DNA of 7,575 nt from Bacteroidetes bacterium HGW-Bacteroidetes-12 (GTDB lineage Bacteria; Bacteroidota; Bacteroidia; Flavobacteriales_E; Vicingaceae): the NCBI GenBank assembly GCA_002841035.1, contig PHDR01000132.1, forward strand, positions 1-7,575, given 5' to 3'. A program made the translations under genes and the position numbers. The notes beneath the pieces are model-generated. The model was not told the DNA's origin and searched no databases. It was given only the letters and a program-made list of their open reading frames with translations. This document shows positions 4,932-7,575 of this stretch, piece by piece. The first letter of the stretch is position 1; each line of letters starts with the position of its first letter.

Positions 4932-7575
4932 ATGCAAAACAAAGGACTATTAACAACATTCACAGTGCTTTTCGCTATAGCGAGTATTTATTCGCTTTCA
5001 TTAACTTGGGTAGCTGTTGGTGTAGAAAATGATGCAAAAGAATATGCAGAAACTTACCACAATGGAAATTCTGACGCTGAGTTTGCCTATTTAGACTCTA
5101 TGTCTTCCGTAGAAGTTTATCCATTAATTAACTATACGTATGGAGAGTTAAGAACAAAAATGTTAAACCTTGGTTTAGATTTAAAAGGTGGAATGAACGT
5201 AACACTTGAGGTGCAAGTGGATGAAGTTGTAAGAGCATTATCATCTTATAGTACAGACGCTGCTTTTAACAAAGCAATTGCTGATGCAAACCAACTTCAA
5301 ATAAAAAATGGTGGAAATTTTGTTACTCAATTTGCTGATGTTTACAAAAAAAACAATCCAAATGGAAAGTTAATTTCTGTTTTCTATACAAGAGACAATA
5401 AAGAAAGACTTTCTCCAAATGCTACCAATGAGGAAGTTATTGAATTTATTGATGACATCGCAAATGCTGCTATTGAACAATCGTTTGAAGTAATTAGAAC
5501 TAGAATTGGTTTATTTGGTGCTGCACAGCCTAATATTCAACGTATGACAGGTTCTGACCGAATTTTAGTTGAATTACCTGGTGTTAAAAACAAAGAAAGA
5601 GTAAGACAATTATTGCAAGGAACTGCCAAACTAGAGTTCTGGACAACTGCACAAAACAATGAATTTTATCCATTGTTAGACCAAGCAAACACTCGGTTAG
5701 CAAAAATTTTAAATAAAGATAGTGCTAAAAAAACTGATGAAAGTACTAATGACTCAACCCAAGTTGCTGCAGCGGATTTAAAAACAGCAGATGATAGTGC
5801 AAAAACTGAAACTGATATCTTTAGTGCATTGGATAAAACTAGTGATTCATCTAAAACTGATATTTTAGATAAAGTTACTAATGCCGAAGATTCTGTTGCA
5901 TTATTCCAAAAAAGTGTGAAGGAAAATCCATTGTTTGCTTTATTAACTATTCCAACCTACCAAAATGAACAAGGACAACAAGTTTTTGCCGAAGGTGCTG
6001 TTGTTGGTATAGTTGCCGTAAAAGATACTGGAAAAGTAAATCGATATTTAGGAATGAACGAAATAAAAGAAATTATTTCGCCAAGAAAATATAGATTATT
6101 TTGGGCTTACAAAGCATTTGATGAAAAACAACAATTTGTTCAATTGTATGCAATCAAGGTAACCAATCGTGAAGGGAAAGCAGAATTAGAAGGAGATGTT
6201 ATTATTGATGCCCGACAAGATTTTGGTCAATTTAATGGAGCTCCAGAAATTGTTATGCAAATGAATGGCGAAGGAGCAACAAAATGGAAAAAATTGACTG
6301 GAGAAAATGTTGGTAAACCTATTGCTATTGTATTGGATAACTTGGTTTATTCAGCTCCTGCTCCATCTGAAGAAATTGGTGGTGGTCGTTCAAGTATTTC
6401 TGGTTCTTTTGAAATAGAAGAAGCTAAATTAGTGGCTAACATTTTAAAAGCTGGTAAATTACCTGCTCCAGCTCGTATTGTTGAAGAAGCTATTGTTGGA
6501 CCTACTTTAGGAAAAGAATCCATTACCAAAGGATTGCAATCTTTCCTAATTGCCTTGTTAATTGTGTTGGCTTATATGATATTTTACTACTCAAAAGCTG
6601 GTGTTGCTGCTGTAATTGCATTGATTACAAATATGTTCTTCATATTTGGAATTTTAGCTTCCATGCCTCAATTAATTGCACTAACATTACCAGGTATTGC
6701 TGGTATTATCCTAACAATAGGTATGTCGGTTGATGCCAACGTACTTATCTTTGAACGAATACGTGAAGAGCTAGCTGCAGGAAAAGGAATGCGTTTAGCC
6801 GTTTCTGATGGATATAAATTTGCTTATTCTTCCATCATTGATGCAAACATCACCACTTTGTTAACTGGTTTTGTGTTGTGGTTCTTCGGAACTGGACCAG
6901 TTGAAGGCTTTGCTAAAACATTAGTAATTGGTATCTTAACCTCATTGTTTACAGCTATTTTTATTACTCGTTTAATTTTTGAATACAATTTAAATAGAAA
7001 TAAAAAACTAAGCTTTACTTCTAAATTTACAGAAGGTTTCTTCCAAAACTCAAAAATAAATTTCTTGAAAAACAGAAAAAAATTCTACATCCTTTCAGGT
7101 GTAATTATCCTTATTGGAATTGGTTCATTAGCAACTAAAGGATTACAAAAAGGAGTTGATTTTCAAGGCGGAAGAACGTATGTTGTGCGTTTCCAAAATG
7201 TAGAAAAAGTAGAAACCGAAAAAGTTGCAAAACAACTCGCTTTACTTTTTGAAACCGCTCCAGAGGTAAAAACATTTGGTGATGATAACCAAGTAAAAAT
7301 AACAACCACTTACCTGATTAATAGTAATGACGAAAAAGCGGATGATATTGTAGAAGCAAAATTATTTGAAGGTATGTCATCAATTATAGGAGCAGAAGTT
7401 GATAAAGAAACTTTTTTAAATACCTATTTAATGAGTTCTCAAAAAGTTGGTCCAACCATTGCAAATGACATGATTCGATCATCTATATTATCTATTATTT
7501 TTGCCCTTATAATCATTTTCTTATACATCTTGTTTAGGTTTAAGCAAATGTCTTTTGGTGCAGGAGCATTAATAG
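4932..7575 (+). CDS. secDF: Fused protein translocase subunit SecDF (3' end outside window)
   Basis: An open frame of 881 codons runs from ATG 4932 to the right edge without a stop. SecDF uses the proton gradient to pull Sec-exported proteins out on the periplasmic side, working with SecYEG. Residues about 4-27 are the first membrane helix. The periplasmic SecD P1 domain starts with GLDLKGG (81-87). SecD helices 2-6 lie at about 538-690 and include the conserved GMSVDANVLIFERIREE (597-613), whose Asp is thought to be on the proton path. A further helix near 719-735 starts the SecF half, followed by GVDFQGGRTYVV (Asp at 743) and VGPT (839-842), then the next helix. Residues about 262-321 form a Lys/Asp/Ser/Thr-rich insert in P1. 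Bacteroidota usually carry SecD and SecF as one chain of about 1000 residues, so some 110-130 codons are missing at the right. The ATG was chosen because it directly precedes the helix and follows the promoter; no clear Shine-Dalgarno is seen. Confidence 0.96.
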   Translation, partial: MQNKGLLTTFTVLFAIASIYSLSLTWVAVGVENDAKEYAETYHNGNSDAEFAYLDSMSSVEVYPLINYTYGELRTKMLNLGLDLKGGMNVTLEVQVDEVVRALSSYSTDAAFNKAIADANQLQIKNGGNFVTQFADVYKKNNPNGKLISVFYTRDNKERLSPNATNEEVIEFIDDIANAAIEQSFEVIRTRIGLFGAAQPNIQRMTGSDRILVELPGVKNKERVRQLLQGTAKLEFWTTAQNNEFYPLLDQANTRLAKILNKDSAKKTDESTNDSTQVAAADLKTADDSAKTETDIFSALDKTSDSSKTDILDKVTNAEDSVALFQKSVKENPLFALLTIPTYQNEQGQQVFAEGAVVGIVAVKDTGKVNRYLGMNEIKEIISPRKYRLFWAYKAFDEKQQFVQLYAIKVTNREGKAELEGDVIIDARQDFGQFNGAPEIVMQMNGEGATKWKKLTGENVGKPIAIVLDNLVYSAPAPSEEIGGGRSSISGSFEIEEAKLVANILKAGKLPAPARIVEEAIVGPTLGKESITKGLQSFLIALLIVLAYMIFYYSKAGVAAVIALITNMFFIFGILASMPQLIALTLPGIAGIILTIGMSVDANVLIFERIREELAAGKGMRLAVSDGYKFAYSSIIDANITTLLTGFVLWFFGTGPVEGFAKTLVIGILTSLFTAIFITRLIFEYNLNRNKKLSFTSKFTEGFFQNSKINFLKNRKKFYILSGVIILIGIGSLATKGLQKGVDFQGGRTYVVRFQNVEKVETEKVAKQLALLFETAPEVKTFGDDNQVKITTTYLINSNDEKADDIVEAKLFEGMSSIIGAEVDKETFLNTYLMSSQKVGPTIANDMIRSSILSIIFALIIIFLYILFRFKQMSFGAGALI
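5715..5891 (+). other. Low-complexity acidic/basic insert within SecDF P1 domain
   Basis: Codons about 262-321 of secDF are dominated by Asp, Lys, Ser, Thr and Ala, with recurring units such as DSAKKTDEST, DSAKTETDIF and SDSSKTDILD. The DNA under them is also repetitive (GAT AGT GCN AAA followed by ACT or GAA codons), suggesting growth by slippage or local duplication. It breaks the P1 domain between the WTTAQNNEFYP segment and the FALLTIP segment, where shorter SecD proteins have a loop, so it is probably a flexible periplasmic extension. Reading frame and flanks are intact. Confidence 0.7.

Noticed and set aside
6347..6529. Minus-strand open frame of 60 codons
   Set aside because: It is antisense to the conserved SecD part of secDF and its composition is what the complement of that coding sequence would give.

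Overview
The window is AT-rich and points to a member of Bacteroidota, most likely Flavobacteriales or a relative. Four things support this: a fused SecDF protein; a secreted protein ending in a Type IX secretion (T9SS) type A sorting domain; a textbook Bacteroidota promoter (TTTG, 19 nt, TAnnTTTG) upstream of secDF; and start codons without clear Shine-Dalgarno sequences. Species cannot be determined from the sequence.

Layout from left to right. (1) Positions 1-420 hold the 3' part of a plus-strand gene for a small ACT-domain protein of the aspartate-kinase-like type; its 5' end is outside the window. (2) Positions 438-782 have no intact gene but hold the remains of a class I SAM-dependent methyltransferase gene. 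It carries two compensating frameshifts, an in-frame stop, an internal deletion and no N-terminal half. Its stop overlaps the stop of the next gene, which is convergent. (3) Positions 779-2326, minus strand, encode an exported DUF4140/DUF4139 (MuiA-like) protein. (4) Positions 2327-2495 are intergenic and contain a nested inverted-repeat element built from CACNAAG heptamers, the least explained structure in the window. (5) Positions 2496-4781, minus strand, encode a 761-residue FG-GAP/VCBS repeat surface or secreted protein with a T9SS tail. (6) Positions 4782-4931 form a divergent promoter region with a 12-A tract. (7) From 4932 to the right edge, plus strand, runs secDF, intact over 881 codons and truncated only by the window edge.

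The genes do not form an obvious pathway. There is a loose link in export: SecDF assists Sec-dependent translocation, and both minus-strand proteins carry Sec signal peptides. The T9SS-tailed protein would then cross the outer membrane by T9SS. No defence system, CRISPR array, RNA gene or transposase is visible. The most notable signals are the nested palindrome and the decaying methyltransferase.
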